Source: Leifsonia sp. Root112D2
Lineage (GTDB): Bacteria; Actinomycetota; Actinomycetes; Actinomycetales; Microbacteriaceae
Direction: 5' to 3'
Length of the DNA stretch: 64,000 nt
Assembly (NCBI RefSeq): GCF_001424905.1
Contig: NZ_LMCU01000001.1
Coordinates: 2,783,480 to 2,847,479 of the forward strand
Made by a program: the position numbers and the translations under genes. Below the pieces are notes generated by a model. That model had not been told where the DNA came from. It worked only from the letters and a program-made list of their open reading frames with translations, and made no database searches. Below, piece after piece: positions 50,419-59,286 of the stretch. Every line of letters starts with the position of its first letter. The stretch's first letter is position 1.

Positions 50419-51636
50419 GTGACGCTTCGCACCCTCGAATCACTGGGTTCGCTCGCCGGCAAGCGGGTCATCGTCCGTTGTGATCTGAACGTCCCCCTCA
50501 AGGACGGCCAGATCACGGACGATGGCCGCGTGCGGGCGTCGCTGCCGACCCTCAACGCTCTCATCAACCAGGGCGCCCGTGTCGTCATCGTCTCCCACCT
50601 CGGGCGACCCGATGGTGCACCCGATGCCAAGTACAGTCTCGCGCCCGTCGCCCAGCGACTCTCCGAGCTGCTGGGCAAGCCTGTCACCTTCGCCAGCGAC
50701 ACCGTCGGCTCCGCTGCGGCGGATGCCGTTGCCGGCCTGCACGACGGAGATGTCGCCCTGCTCGAGAACCTCCGGTTCAACCCGGGGGAGACGAGCAAAG
50801 ACGAGGCGGAGCGCCAGTCGTTCGCCGACAAGCTCGCGGCATTCGGCGACGCCCTCGTCTCCGACGGCTTTGGTGTGGTTCACCGCAAGCAGGCGAGCGT
50901 CTACGAGCTCGCCAAGACGCTGCCCAGCGCGGCAGGTCTGCTCATCGCGGCAGAACTTGAGGTGCTCGACAGACTCACCGAGAACCCCGAGTCGCCGTAT
51001 ACGGTGGTTCTCGGCGGATCGAAGGTCTCCGACAAGCTCGGCGTTATAGGCCACCTGTTGCCCCGCGTCAACACCCTGCTCATCGGTGGCGGCATGCTGT
51101 TCACCTTCCTGGCAGCACAGGGCCACAAGGTCGGCGCGAGCCTGCTGGAGAAGGACCAGATCGATACCGTGACCGGTTATCTCGCGAAAGCGAAGCAACT
51201 CGGCGTCGAGATCGTGCTGCCCACCGATGTGGTCGTCGCATCCGCCTTCGGTGCGGATGCCGAGCACCAGGTGTGCGCGGCAGATGCCATCGAGGACAGC
51301 CCGTGGGGGGCATCCGGTCTCGGCCTCGACATCGGCCCCGATACGGCTGCCCGCTTCGCCGAGGTGATCCGTTCCTCGCACACGGTGTTCTGGAACGGCC
51401 CCATGGGTGTGTTCGAACTCACCCCGTTCGCCGAAGGTACACGCACGGTCGCCCAGGCACTGACCGAGGTCGACGGCCTCGGCGTGGTCGGCGGCGGGGA
51501 CTCAGCCGCCGCGGTACGCGCGCTCGGTTTCAACGATGACCAATTCGGTCACATTTCGACCGGCGGCGGTGCAAGTCTCGAGTTCCTCGAGGGCAAGCGC
51601 CTGCCGTCACTGGAGGTTCTCGGATGGCAGCAGTAG
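50419..51636 (+). CDS. pgk: Phosphoglycerate kinase
   Basis: It transfers the acyl phosphate of 1,3-bisphosphoglycerate to ADP. It is 405 residues. The N-domain has the substrate motif RVIVRCDLNVPLKDG and SHLGRPDG. The C-domain has GGSKVSDKLGVI, FWNGPMGVFELTPFAEGT and the nucleotide-binding GGGDSAAAVRALG and STGGGASLEFLEGK. GTG 50419 lies just after gap with GGGAA upstream. Its end overlaps tpiA by 13 nt, so the two are coupled. Confidence 0.98.
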   Translation: MTLRTLESLGSLAGKRVIVRCDLNVPLKDGQITDDGRVRASLPTLNALINQGARVVIVSHLGRPDGAPDAKYSLAPVAQRLSELLGKPVTFASDTVGSAAADAVAGLHDGDVALLENLRFNPGETSKDEAERQSFADKLAAFGDALVSDGFGVVHRKQASVYELAKTLPSAAGLLIAAELEVLDRLTENPESPYTVVLGGSKVSDKLGVIGHLLPRVNTLLIGGGMLFTFLAAQGHKVGASLLEKDQIDTVTGYLAKAKQLGVEIVLPTDVVVASAFGADAEHQVCAADAIEDSPWGASGLGLDIGPDTAARFAEVIRSSHTVFWNGPMGVFELTPFAEGTRTVAQALTEVDGLGVVGGGDSAAAVRALGFNDDQFGHISTGGGASLEFLEGKRLPSLEVLGWQQ

Positions 51637-52442
51637 CTTCATCGACGCCAGCTTCAACCGTGCGTCGCACCCCACTCATCGCGGGCAACTGGAAGATGAA
51701 CCTGGATCACCTCCAGGCGATAGCGTTCGTGCAGAAGCTGGCGTGGAGTCTCAAAGACGCAGGCCATGACTTCACGGGTGTCGAGGTCGCGGTATTTCCC
51801 CCGTTCACCGATCTGCGCAGCGTGCAGACGCTCGTGGCTGCAGACAAGCTGCCTCTCGCCTTCGGCGCACAGGATGTCTCCGAGCACGATTCTGGCGCGT
51901 ACACCGGTGAGATCTCCGGTGCATTTCTCGCCCAGCTCGAGTGTCGCTACGTGATCATCGGTCACTCCGAGCGCCGCACGCTGCACGCGGAGAGCAACGA
52001 GCAGGTGTCGGCCAAAGTGCAGGCAGCGCTGAAGCACAACCTCACGCCGGTCATCTGCGTCGGCGAAACTGCTGAAGACCTGGAGACCCACGGACCCAGT
52101 GCCGTGCCCGTCTCCCAGTTGCGTGCCGCCCTCGATGGCGTCACGAGCGCCGCGGACATCGTTGTGGCGTACGAGCCGGTCTGGGCCATCGGCTCTGGCC
52201 AGGCGGCGACCCCCGACCAGGCCGAGCAGGTCGCCGCTCAGTTGCGTGCGGTGCTCGTCGAGGTGCTGGGCGAGGATGTCGCCGCGAAGACGCGCATCCT
52301 CTACGGCGGCTCGGTGAAGGCGGCGAACATCGCCGGATTCATGCGTGAGCCGAACGTCGATGGAGCGCTCGTCGGTGGCGCCAGCCTGGACCTCACGGAG
52401 TTCGCGAGCATCGTGCGGTACCAAAAGCACGTCGGCAGCTAA
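51624..52442 (+). CDS. tpiA: Triose-phosphate isomerase
   Basis: It interconverts dihydroxyacetone phosphate and glyceraldehyde 3-phosphate. The 272-residue protein has a short extra N-terminus before RTPLIAGNWKMNLDH (Asn and Lys catalytic). The catalytic His is in YVIIGHSERR and the catalytic Glu in VVAYEPVWAIGSG. Loop 6 and the phosphate-binding LYGGSVKAANI and LVGGASLDL are intact. ATG 51624 overlaps the end of pgk. secG follows with its own promoter. Confidence 0.98.
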   Translation: MAAVASSTPASTVRRTPLIAGNWKMNLDHLQAIAFVQKLAWSLKDAGHDFTGVEVAVFPPFTDLRSVQTLVAADKLPLAFGAQDVSEHDSGAYTGEISGAFLAQLECRYVIIGHSERRTLHAESNEQVSAKVQAALKHNLTPVICVGETAEDLETHGPSAVPVSQLRAALDGVTSAADIVVAYEPVWAIGSGQAATPDQAEQVAAQLRAVLVEVLGEDVAAKTRILYGGSVKAANIAGFMREPNVDGALVGGASLDLTEFASIVRYQKHVGS

Positions 52443-52452
52443 GGCTCTTCGC

Positions 52453-52458
52453 TATACT
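52453..52458 (+). promoter_or_regulatory. -10 hexamer TATACT of secG-rbpA
   Basis: TATACT lies 57 nt before secG GTG 52516 in a locally AT-rich stretch. It would start a leader of about 50 nt with a GAAAGG ribosome-binding site. It is one of the best -10 matches in the window. Confidence 0.5.
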
Positions 52459-52515
52459 TGTATTTTCCATCCCGATGACACCCGGCATCGAAACGCGTGC
52501 ACGAAAGGTTCCTAA

Positions 52516-52761
52516 GTGCTCATTCTCCAGGTCGTGCTGCAGGTTCTCCTCGGCATCACGAGTCTCCTGCTGACGCTGCTGATCCTTTTGCATAAGGGGC
52601 GCGGTGGCGGTCTTTCCGACATGTTCGGCGGTGGTGTCACGTCCAATCTGGGTGCATCCGGGGTCGCGGAACGCAACCTGAACAGGATCACCGTGATTCT
52701 GGGCATCGTCTGGTTCGTCTGTGTCGTCGTACTCGGGCTGATCACCAAGTTCGGTTCGTAG
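52516..52761 (+). CDS. secG: Preprotein translocase subunit SecG
   Basis: An 81-residue two-helix membrane protein of the SecYEG channel. Helix 1 (about 1-24) is followed by the conserved cytosolic loop HKGRGGGLSDMFGGG and helix 2 (56-78). GTG 52516 is preceded by GAAAGG. It lies between tpiA and rbpA, a common location in actinobacteria. Confidence 0.95.
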   Translation: MLILQVVLQVLLGITSLLLTLLILLHKGRGGGLSDMFGGGVTSNLGASGVAERNLNRITVILGIVWFVCVVVLGLITKFGS

Positions 52762-52769
52762 GAGGAATC

Positions 52770-53138
52770 GTGGCATCTGGAGGAAGCGCCATTCGTGGCT
52801 CGCGCGTCGGCGCCGGGCCCATGGGGGAGCAGGACCGAGGCTTTCACGCCGATCGCATTGCGGTGTCGTACTGGGATGCTCTCGGCAACGAGACGGTGCG
52901 CTATTTCGCCGCGAATCTTCCCGATGAGGAGATTCCCGAGTTGATCGACTCGCCGTCGTCGGGCCTCCCCGCCGGCCGTGACAAGGAGAATCCTCCGTCG
53001 GTCGCCAAGCTCGAGCCGTACAAGACCCACCTGGCCTACGTGAAAGAGCGTCGCACGGAAGACGAAGCGACGCAGCTCCTCGAGGATGCCCTCAACCAGC
53101 TGCGTGCACGCCGCGGCAAGCTGACCCCCACGAACTGA
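52770..53138 (+). CDS. rbpA: RNA polymerase-binding protein RbpA
   Basis: A 122-residue actinobacterial transcription activator that binds RNA polymerase and group I/II sigma factors and stabilises the open complex. The N-terminal tail has IRGSRVGAG, the core domain has VSYWDALGNETVRYFAA and LPAGRDKENPP, and the C-terminal sigma-interaction domain has KTHLAYVKERRTEDEATQLLEDAL. The protein contains no cysteine, so it cannot bind zinc as the Streptomyces protein does; the mycobacterial one is also zinc-free. GGAGG precedes GTG 52770. It is longer at the N-terminus than the mycobacterial form. Confidence 0.95.
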   Translation: MASGGSAIRGSRVGAGPMGEQDRGFHADRIAVSYWDALGNETVRYFAANLPDEEIPELIDSPSSGLPAGRDKENPPSVAKLEPYKTHLAYVKERRTEDEATQLLEDALNQLRARRGKLTPTN

Positions 53139-53141
53139 TCC

Positions 53142-53178
53142 TGGTGGTCGAGTAGCGAGGCACGAGCGTATCGAGACT
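53142..53178. repeat. Intergenic element between rbpA and pgl (likely dispersed repeat)
   Basis: The rbpA-pgl gap holds a segment starting TGGTGGTCGAGTAGCGAGG and continuing through CGAGCGTATCGAGAC. From memory, near-identical 35-40 bp sequences are scattered between genes in Microbacteriaceae genomes. There is only one copy in this window, and it has little internal symmetry. It sits between two converging genes. Confidence 0.5.
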
Positions 53179-53189
53179 CGCGCCGGGCT

Positions 53190-53969
53190 TCAGTAGCTCG
53201 GGGCGATGAGATTCTCGGGAACCTCCGCCGCGGCATCCTGGTCGACGAAGAAGACCGTGCGTTTGCGACCCTTGGCTCCCGCCACCGGCACCTCGGTGTA
53301 GGCGGCACCGGCAAGAGCCAGCCCGAGCGCCGAGGCCTTGTCCGCGCCAGCCAGCACGAGCCAGATGCGCTCGGAGGAGTTGATCACCGGTCGGGTCAGG
53401 CTCAATCGTTCCGGCGGCGGCTTGGGGGAGTCCCGTACTACGACGACCGCGGCCGATGTCTCCCGAATGCCAGAACGGTCGGGAAACAGCGATGCGATGT
53501 GACCATCGGGGCCGACACCGAGAAAGGTGATGTCGAAGCGCGGTTGTGCGGCTCCGTCAGCGGCGTACTCGGCCAACTTGTCCGCATAGGCGATGGCAGC
53601 ATCATCCAGGCTCAGATCGCCGTCAGAGGCCGCAAAAGGGTGGATATTGTCTGCGGGCACGGTGATGTGGTCGAGCAGCGCCTGGCGCGCCTGGAGTTCG
53701 TTGCGCTCGGCATCTGCCGCCGGCACCCAGCGTTCGTCGCCCCACCAGAAGTGCACCCGCGCCCAGTCGACGCTGTCGCGGGCTGGGGAGGCGTTGATGG
53801 CGGCGAGCACGGCGACACCCATGGTGCCGCCGGTGAGCACGATGTGCGCGCTCTGCACCGCGTCATGGTCGTCGAGAATGTCGACCGTCTTGGTCAGAAA
53901 ACGTGCGGCGACGGATCCGGCAAGCGCCTGTTTGTCCGGGTGGACCAGCACCCGCCGTTCATTCGTCAT
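53190..53969 (-). CDS. pgl: 6-Phosphogluconolactonase
   Basis: It hydrolyses 6-phosphogluconolactone, the product of Zwf, in the oxidative pentose phosphate pathway. The 259-residue protein is of the SolR/DevB glucosamine-isomerase-like type. VLTGGTMGVAVL, VHFWWGDERWVP, the FLGVGPDGHIASLFP motif and the SLTRPVINSSERIWLVLAG strand are all present. It is the last gene of the tkt-tal-pgi-zwf-opcA-pgl operon, and its start overlaps opcA by 4 nt. Confidence 0.95.
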   Translation of the reverse strand: MTNERRVLVHPDKQALAGSVAARFLTKTVDILDDHDAVQSAHIVLTGGTMGVAVLAAINASPARDSVDWARVHFWWGDERWVPAADAERNELQARQALLDHITVPADNIHPFAASDGDLSLDDAAIAYADKLAEYAADGAAQPRFDITFLGVGPDGHIASLFPDRSGIRETSAAVVVVRDSPKPPPERLSLTRPVINSSERIWLVLAGADKASALGLALAGAAYTEVPVAGAKGRKRTVFFVDQDAAAEVPENLIAPSY

Positions 53970-54931
53970 ACGGTGTGGCCCGCTCCCTGTTCGTCGTCCT
54001 CGAGCTGATCGAGCCCCGAGGTGATGACCTCACCGTAGAGCACGTCAGGGTCCAGCCTACGCAACTCCTCGGCGAGGCAGTCGCGCAGGTTGCGTCGCGG
54101 GAGGGACAGGTCGTGAGTCGGCTGATTCGGCTGCACCAGGGTGGCGACGTTCGGAATCTCACGCTCCAGCTCGATCACACCGGACTCGCGACTCAGACGC
54201 ACGCCGTGAATACCGGTTGAACCCGTCGAGCGGGTGAGGTCGTGCTGCACGGGCACCTTCAGCTGCAGTCGCAGCCAGGCCGCCAGAAGCACCGTGGAGG
54301 GTGAGTCAGCCGCACCGGCAACCTCGACGGCGGTGATCGGCTCGAACGGCGGCTGGTCGAGCACCGCCGCGAGCTGGGCACGCCAGAGCGTCAGCCGCGT
54401 CCAGGCGAAGTCGGTGTCGCCCGGAGCGTACGTCGCGGCGAGGTGGCGCAGCGCCTCATGCGGATCGGACTGCGTCGAGGCATCCGTGATGCGGCGGGTG
54501 GCGATGCGACCGAGCGGAGACTTCGACGCCACCTCGGGCGCCGTTCCCGGCCACCAGGCCACAACGGGGGCATCCGGCAACAAGAGTCCGGTGACCAGTC
54601 CCTCCTCATCGCTGGCGGTGTCGCCGTAGGCGCGCAGCACTATCACGTCACTGGCGCCGGCGTCTCCGCCGACGCGGATCTGCGCGTCGAGGCGACCCTC
54701 AACACCCGTGGGTGTGGCATCCTGCGCGGCCGTCGAGATCACTATGACGCGCATCGGATGCTCGCGCGAGGCGTCATTGGCGGCCTCGATGGCCTCCTCT
54801 TCCTGCCCCAACGTCGTGGCTATCACGAGCGTCAGCACCCGACCGAGCGCCACAGCGCCGCCGTCTTCGCGAATGCGCACCAGCGCCTTGGAGATCTTGC
54901 TGGTGGTGGTATCGGGCAAATCGACGATCAT
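53966..54931 (-). CDS. opcA: Glucose-6-phosphate dehydrogenase assembly protein OpcA
   Basis: A 321-residue protein needed for activity or assembly of Zwf in cyanobacteria and actinobacteria. The N-terminus MIVDLPDTTTSKISKALVRIREDGG and the central PDAPVVAWWPG and TDFAWTRLTLWRAQLAA segments are typical. No catalytic motif is expected. It overlaps zwf upstream by 4 nt and pgl downstream by 4 nt, as in corynebacteria and mycobacteria. Confidence 0.95.
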   Translation of the reverse strand: MIVDLPDTTTSKISKALVRIREDGGAVALGRVLTLVIATTLGQEEEAIEAANDASREHPMRVIVISTAAQDATPTGVEGRLDAQIRVGGDAGASDVIVLRAYGDTASDEEGLVTGLLLPDAPVVAWWPGTAPEVASKSPLGRIATRRITDASTQSDPHEALRHLAATYAPGDTDFAWTRLTLWRAQLAAVLDQPPFEPITAVEVAGAADSPSTVLLAAWLRLQLKVPVQHDLTRSTGSTGIHGVRLSRESGVIELEREIPNVATLVQPNQPTHDLSLPRRNLRDCLAEELRRLDPDVLYGEVITSGLDQLEDDEQGAGHTV

Positions 54932-56469
54932 GGACGTCTCCAGGTTCGGCCGTCACGGGCAAGTAGGTCATCGGCGGATGTCGGGCCCCAGGTTCCCGGC
55001 CGGTACTGTTCCGGCTGGCCCTGGCTCGCCCAGAATTCCTCGATCGGGTCGAGGATCTTCCACGAGAGCTCAACCTCCTCGTGGCGGGGGAACAACGGCG
55101 GATCGCCGAGCAGGACGTCGAGAATCAGGCGCTCATAGGCCTCGGGGCTCGCCTCGGTGAAGGCATGCCCGTAGCCGAAGTCCATGCTCACGTCACGCAC
55201 CTGCATCGCGGCGCCGGGCACCTTCGAACCGAAGCGGATGGTGACCCCCTCGTCAGGCTGAACCCGAATGACGAGGGCGTTCTGCCCGAGTGCGGAGGTC
55301 TGGCTCTCGGCGAAGAGTTGCTGCGGTGCACGCTTGAACACCACGGCGATCTCCGTGACCCGACGCCCGAGCCGCTTGCCGGCGCGCAGATAAAACGGCA
55401 CGCCCGCCCAGCGACGCGTGCCGATCTCCAGCTTGAGAGCGGCGAAGGTCTCGGTCGCGGACTCGGGGTTCATGCCGTCTTCGTCAAGGAAGCCGACGAC
55501 CTTCTCGCCACCCTGCCAGCCACCGGAATACTGACCGCGCGCGGTGGCCGTCGAGAGGTCCTTGGGCAGGCGAACGGCGCGCAGCACCTTCTCCTTCTCC
55601 ATGCGCAGATCGGCGGCATCGAAGGAGACCGGCTCCTCCATGGCGGTCAGCGCGAGCAGCTGCAGCAGGTGGTTCTGGATTACGTCGCGTGCAGCGCCGA
55701 TGCCGTCGTAGTAGCCGGCTCGACCACCAACGCCGATGTCCTCGGCCATGGTGATCTGCACGTGGTCCACGTAATTCGCGTTCCAGATCGGCTCGTACAG
55801 CTCGTTGGCGAAGCGCAGCGCCAGAATGTTCTGCACCGTCTCCTTGCCGAGGTAGTGGTCGATGCGGAACACCGAATCCGGCGGAAAGACCGACTCGACA
55901 ACGGAGTTGAGTTCGCGTGCGGTCTTCAGGTCGCTGCCGAACGGCTTCTCGATGACGACGCGGCGCCAGTGACCCTCCTGCTGCTCCGCGAGGCCCGAAC
56001 GACGCAGCTGCTCGGTGACCTGCGGAAACGCCTTCGGCGGGATGGAGAGATAGAACGCATGGTTTCCCATGGTTCCGCGCTCCCGGTCCAGCGTCTCGAT
56101 CGTCTCCTTGAGCCGCTCGAACGAGGCATCGTCGTCGAACTCGCCGGGCACGAAACGGATGCCCTGGGCCAACTGCTGCCAGACCTCGTCCTGGAACGGG
56201 GTTCTGGCGTACTCCTTGACGGCGTCGTAGACGACCTTTTCGAAGTCCTGATCCTCCCAGTCTCGCCTGGCGAAGCCGACGAGCGCGAAGCCGGGAGGCA
56301 ACAGCCCCCGGTTCGCCAGGTCGTAGACCGCTGGCATCAACTTCTTGCGTGACAGGTCACCCGTCACCCCGAAGATGATGAGGGCGCTCGGCCCCGCGAT
56401 GCGGTTCAGGCGATGATCGGATGGCAACCGAAGAGGGTTGAACTCTTCGGAGATTTCCACCGGGGACAT
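54928..56469 (-). CDS. zwf: Glucose-6-phosphate 1-dehydrogenase
   Basis: It oxidises glucose 6-phosphate with NADP+ to the lactone. The 513-residue protein has the coenzyme fold LIIFGVTGDLSRKKLMPA, the substrate and catalytic motif RIDHYLGKETVQNI, and the TGKRL-like YLRAGKRLGRRVTE segment. The ATG at 56469 (MSPVEISEEF) is chosen because AAGGAG lies 5 nt upstream; codons further upstream fall in the gap to pgi. It overlaps opcA downstream by 4 nt. Confidence 0.97.
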   Translation of the reverse strand: MSPVEISEEFNPLRLPSDHRLNRIAGPSALIIFGVTGDLSRKKLMPAVYDLANRGLLPPGFALVGFARRDWEDQDFEKVVYDAVKEYARTPFQDEVWQQLAQGIRFVPGEFDDDASFERLKETIETLDRERGTMGNHAFYLSIPPKAFPQVTEQLRRSGLAEQQEGHWRRVVIEKPFGSDLKTARELNSVVESVFPPDSVFRIDHYLGKETVQNILALRFANELYEPIWNANYVDHVQITMAEDIGVGGRAGYYDGIGAARDVIQNHLLQLLALTAMEEPVSFDAADLRMEKEKVLRAVRLPKDLSTATARGQYSGGWQGGEKVVGFLDEDGMNPESATETFAALKLEIGTRRWAGVPFYLRAGKRLGRRVTEIAVVFKRAPQQLFAESQTSALGQNALVIRVQPDEGVTIRFGSKVPGAAMQVRDVSMDFGYGHAFTEASPEAYERLILDVLLGDPPLFPRHEEVELSWKILDPIEEFWASQGQPEQYRPGTWGPTSADDLLARDGRTWRRP

Positions 56470-56512
56470 GCAGCTCCTTGTTGGCCAGTTGACGGATGCT
56501 TGTTGATGGATG

Positions 56513-58123
56513 CTAGTTGACGGCGTCGAAGAGAGGCACGAGGTTGGCCTCCGCATCCGTCAGGTTGAGCGTGAGAACAGGGCGGCCGTGGTCGGCGAGC
56601 ACTCCAGCGTCACCGGCGGCCTGGGCCTGGATGAGCTGACCGAAGGTGAACGGACGATCCGGGATCTCGAGATCCTGCGAAGCGTTCTCGGTGATCTGCA
56701 GGAACACGCCGACGGGAGTGCCGCCCTTGTGGAACTGACCGGTCGAGTGCAGGAATCGCGGACCCCAACCGAAGGTGACGGGCCGCTTCGCCTTGGCGGC
56801 AACTAGATCGCGAATGTTCGCCAGCTGGGGGAGCGCCACGCGGTCGACATATGCCTGGATCGACACGTAACCATTCTCGGGCAGTTGCGCGAGAAGCGCG
56901 TCGATGGCTCCCTCGAGGCTTGTCGTGCCGGCGAGCAGGCTCGCGTCGCCACGCACCTCGACGCCGTCGGCGACGAAGGCGGGCGTGGTCGGCTCCGGAC
57001 GGTTGTCGAGCAGCCCGCGCGCGGCGACCTTGGCCGACTCCACATCGGGCTGATCGAACGGGTCGATGCCCAGCAGGCGTCCCGCAACGGCCGTCGCATA
57101 TTCCCAGACCAGCATCTGCGCGCCGAGGCTGCCCGAGATGAGAATCTCGCCATGGTGGCGGTCGGCGGGGAACAGGTGGTGGGCATCCGCGTTCTCGACC
57201 AGACGCACGATCTGCAGGTCGGCAAGGTTCTCGCCCAGCTCCGGTGCCAGCTTGTCGAGCACGACGGGGAGGATGCCCGTGCCCTGCTTTCCGGTGGATT
57301 CCGCAATCAGCTGCTCGGCCCAGTCGGCGAAGCCCTGAATGTGGGTTCCGTCGGCGACGATGCCGAGCTTGTCCCTACGCGGAACCGTTGCGGCGATCGC
57401 TGCTCCCAGAATGAGACCCGGGTTGCTGTCGCTGTCGACGGCCAGCTCGAGGGAGACGCCCTCTGCTTCGTTGAGCAGTCCGTCGATGTCGACGCCGGCC
57501 AGCCCTGAGGGAACCAGGCCAAAGGCGGTGAGAGCCGAGTAGCGGCCTCCGACGTTCGGGTCAGCATTGAAGACCGCGTAGCCGTCGGCACGGGCGGATG
57601 CGTCCAGCGGTGAACCGGGGTCGGTCACCACGATGATGCGCTCGCGCGGGTCGATACCCGCGTCGCGGAAGGCCTTCTCGTATGTGCGCTTCTGGCTATC
57701 GGTCTCCAGCGTGGAACCCGACTTGCTGGAGATCACAATCGCGCTCGTGGCGAGCCGGTCGTTCAGCGCGGCGAGCACCTGCCCGGGCGCCGTCGAATCC
57801 AGAATCGTGAGCTCGACACCGGCCGTGCGGGTGATCACCTCGGGAGCGAGCGAGGAACCGCCCATGCCGCCCAGCAGGATGTGGTCGACCCCGGCGGCAC
57901 GCAGCGTGTCACGCAGCGCCGTGATCTCCGCGACGAGCGGGCGGGAGACGGTGACCACCTCGGTCCAGCCGAGGCGTACGGCCGCCTCCTTCTCGGCATC
58001 CGGTCCCCACAGCGCAGGATCCTGCCCCGTGATACCGGATGCCACCAGGTCGGCAACCAGCGTGGGAACGGTGGTCTTCACCGCGTCTTCGGCCGCACCG
58101 GAGACGTGCACGCGCACGCTCAT
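56513..58123 (-). CDS. pgi: Glucose-6-phosphate isomerase
   Basis: A 536-residue phosphoglucose isomerase of the divergent type that actinobacteria often keep within the pentose phosphate operon. The sugar-phosphate-binding loop is LLGGMGGSSLAPEV, and VISSKSGSTLET provides the second phosphate contacts. GGRYSALTAFGLVPSGLAGV holds the conserved Arg, and the lysine of the C-terminal FLHSTGQFHKGG segment is likely the ring-opening residue. The ATG overlaps the tal stop by 4 nt. zwf begins 43 nt downstream. Confidence 0.93.
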   Translation of the reverse strand: MSVRVHVSGAAEDAVKTTVPTLVADLVASGITGQDPALWGPDAEKEAAVRLGWTEVVTVSRPLVAEITALRDTLRAAGVDHILLGGMGGSSLAPEVITRTAGVELTILDSTAPGQVLAALNDRLATSAIVISSKSGSTLETDSQKRTYEKAFRDAGIDPRERIIVVTDPGSPLDASARADGYAVFNADPNVGGRYSALTAFGLVPSGLAGVDIDGLLNEAEGVSLELAVDSDSNPGLILGAAIAATVPRRDKLGIVADGTHIQGFADWAEQLIAESTGKQGTGILPVVLDKLAPELGENLADLQIVRLVENADAHHLFPADRHHGEILISGSLGAQMLVWEYATAVAGRLLGIDPFDQPDVESAKVAARGLLDNRPEPTTPAFVADGVEVRGDASLLAGTTSLEGAIDALLAQLPENGYVSIQAYVDRVALPQLANIRDLVAAKAKRPVTFGWGPRFLHSTGQFHKGGTPVGVFLQITENASQDLEIPDRPFTFGQLIQAQAAGDAGVLADHGRPVLTLNLTDAEANLVPLFDAVN

Positions 58124-59232
58124 TTTGCGGCCTCAAGAGCGGTCTTGACGCTCTCGAGCAACTCGCTCCAGGAGACGATGAACTTGTCGACGCCCTCCTT
58201 CTCGAGCTGCGCGGTGACCTCGTCGTAGGAGATGCCCTGCGCCGCAACGGCGTCGAGAACCTCGTTGGCGGCGGCATACGAGCCGGTCACGGAGTCGGCC
58301 GGGATCTCACCGTGGTCGAACGTGGCCTCGAGCGTCTTCTCCGGCATGGTGTTGACGACCTCGGGGGCGACGAGCTGTGTGACGTACAGCGTGTCGGGCA
58401 GGCTCGGGTCCTTGACACCGGTGGATGCCCACAGCGGGCGCTGCTTGTTGGCGCCAGCCTCGAGCAATACCGTCGCACGCTCGCTGGCGAACGCCTGCTC
58501 GTAGACCTGGTACGCCAGCTGCGCGTTGGCTACACCGGCCTTGCTCTTGAGCGCGAGCGCGGCATCCGTGCCGAGGGCCGTGAGCCGCTTGTCGATCTCG
58601 GTGTCGACCCGTGAGACGAAGAACGAGGCGACCGAGTGGATGGTCGAGAGGTCGATGCCGGCGGCCTTCGCCTGCTCCAGGCCGGTGAGGTAGGCGTTGA
58701 TGACCTCGCGGTGCCTCGTGAGGCTGAAGATGAGCGTGACGTTCACGCTGATGCCGACCGCCGTGGCTGCCGTGATGGCCTCAAGACCCTCAACCGTCGC
58801 CGGAATCTTGATCATGGCGTTCTGCTTGTCGACCTTGGCCCAGAGGCGCTTGGCCTCAGCGGCCGTGCCTGCCGCGTCGTGTGCCAGGCCGGGCTCGACC
58901 TCGATCGACACGCGGCCGTCGAAGCCGTTCGACGCGTCGTACGCGGGGCGGAAGGTGTCCGCCGCGTTGGCGACGTCCGTCGTCGTGATCTCGAAGACCG
59001 CCTCGTCAAGGCTCGCACCGGCTGCCGCCAGCTCACGAACCTGGGCGTCGTACGCCTCACCCTTGGAGAGCGCGTTGGCGAAGATCGTCGGATTCGTCGT
59101 CACGCCGACGACGTTGCGGTCGTCGATCAGCTTCTGTAGCCCGCCGGATGCGATGCGCTCACGCGAGAGGTCGTCGAGCCAGATGCTGACGCCTGCGGCA
59201 GAGAGCTGGGCGGTCGGAGTGGATTCAGTCAT
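58120..59232 (-). CDS. tal: Transaldolase
   Basis: It moves a dihydroxyacetone unit between pentose phosphate sugars through a Schiff base. The 370-residue protein is the long actinobacterial/cyanobacterial type. The N-terminus has GVSIWLDDLSRERI and VVGVTTNPTIFANAL. The Schiff-base Lys is in NAMIKIPATVEGLEA, and the late RPLWASTGVKDPSLPDTLYV segment is typical. ATG 59232 is preferred to an upstream in-frame ATG at 59262 because of the purine-rich GAAAGAAG site and the family's usual N-terminus. Confidence 0.96.
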   Translation of the reverse strand: MTESTPTAQLSAAGVSIWLDDLSRERIASGGLQKLIDDRNVVGVTTNPTIFANALSKGEAYDAQVRELAAAGASLDEAVFEITTTDVANAADTFRPAYDASNGFDGRVSIEVEPGLAHDAAGTAAEAKRLWAKVDKQNAMIKIPATVEGLEAITAATAVGISVNVTLIFSLTRHREVINAYLTGLEQAKAAGIDLSTIHSVASFFVSRVDTEIDKRLTALGTDAALALKSKAGVANAQLAYQVYEQAFASERATVLLEAGANKQRPLWASTGVKDPSLPDTLYVTQLVAPEVVNTMPEKTLEATFDHGEIPADSVTGSYAAANEVLDAVAAQGISYDEVTAQLEKEGVDKFIVSWSELLESVKTALEAAK

Positions 59233-59286
59233 GTTCTTTTCTTCTTTCGTCAAATCAATCAAACGCGTGATGTCGATCGAACCCGC

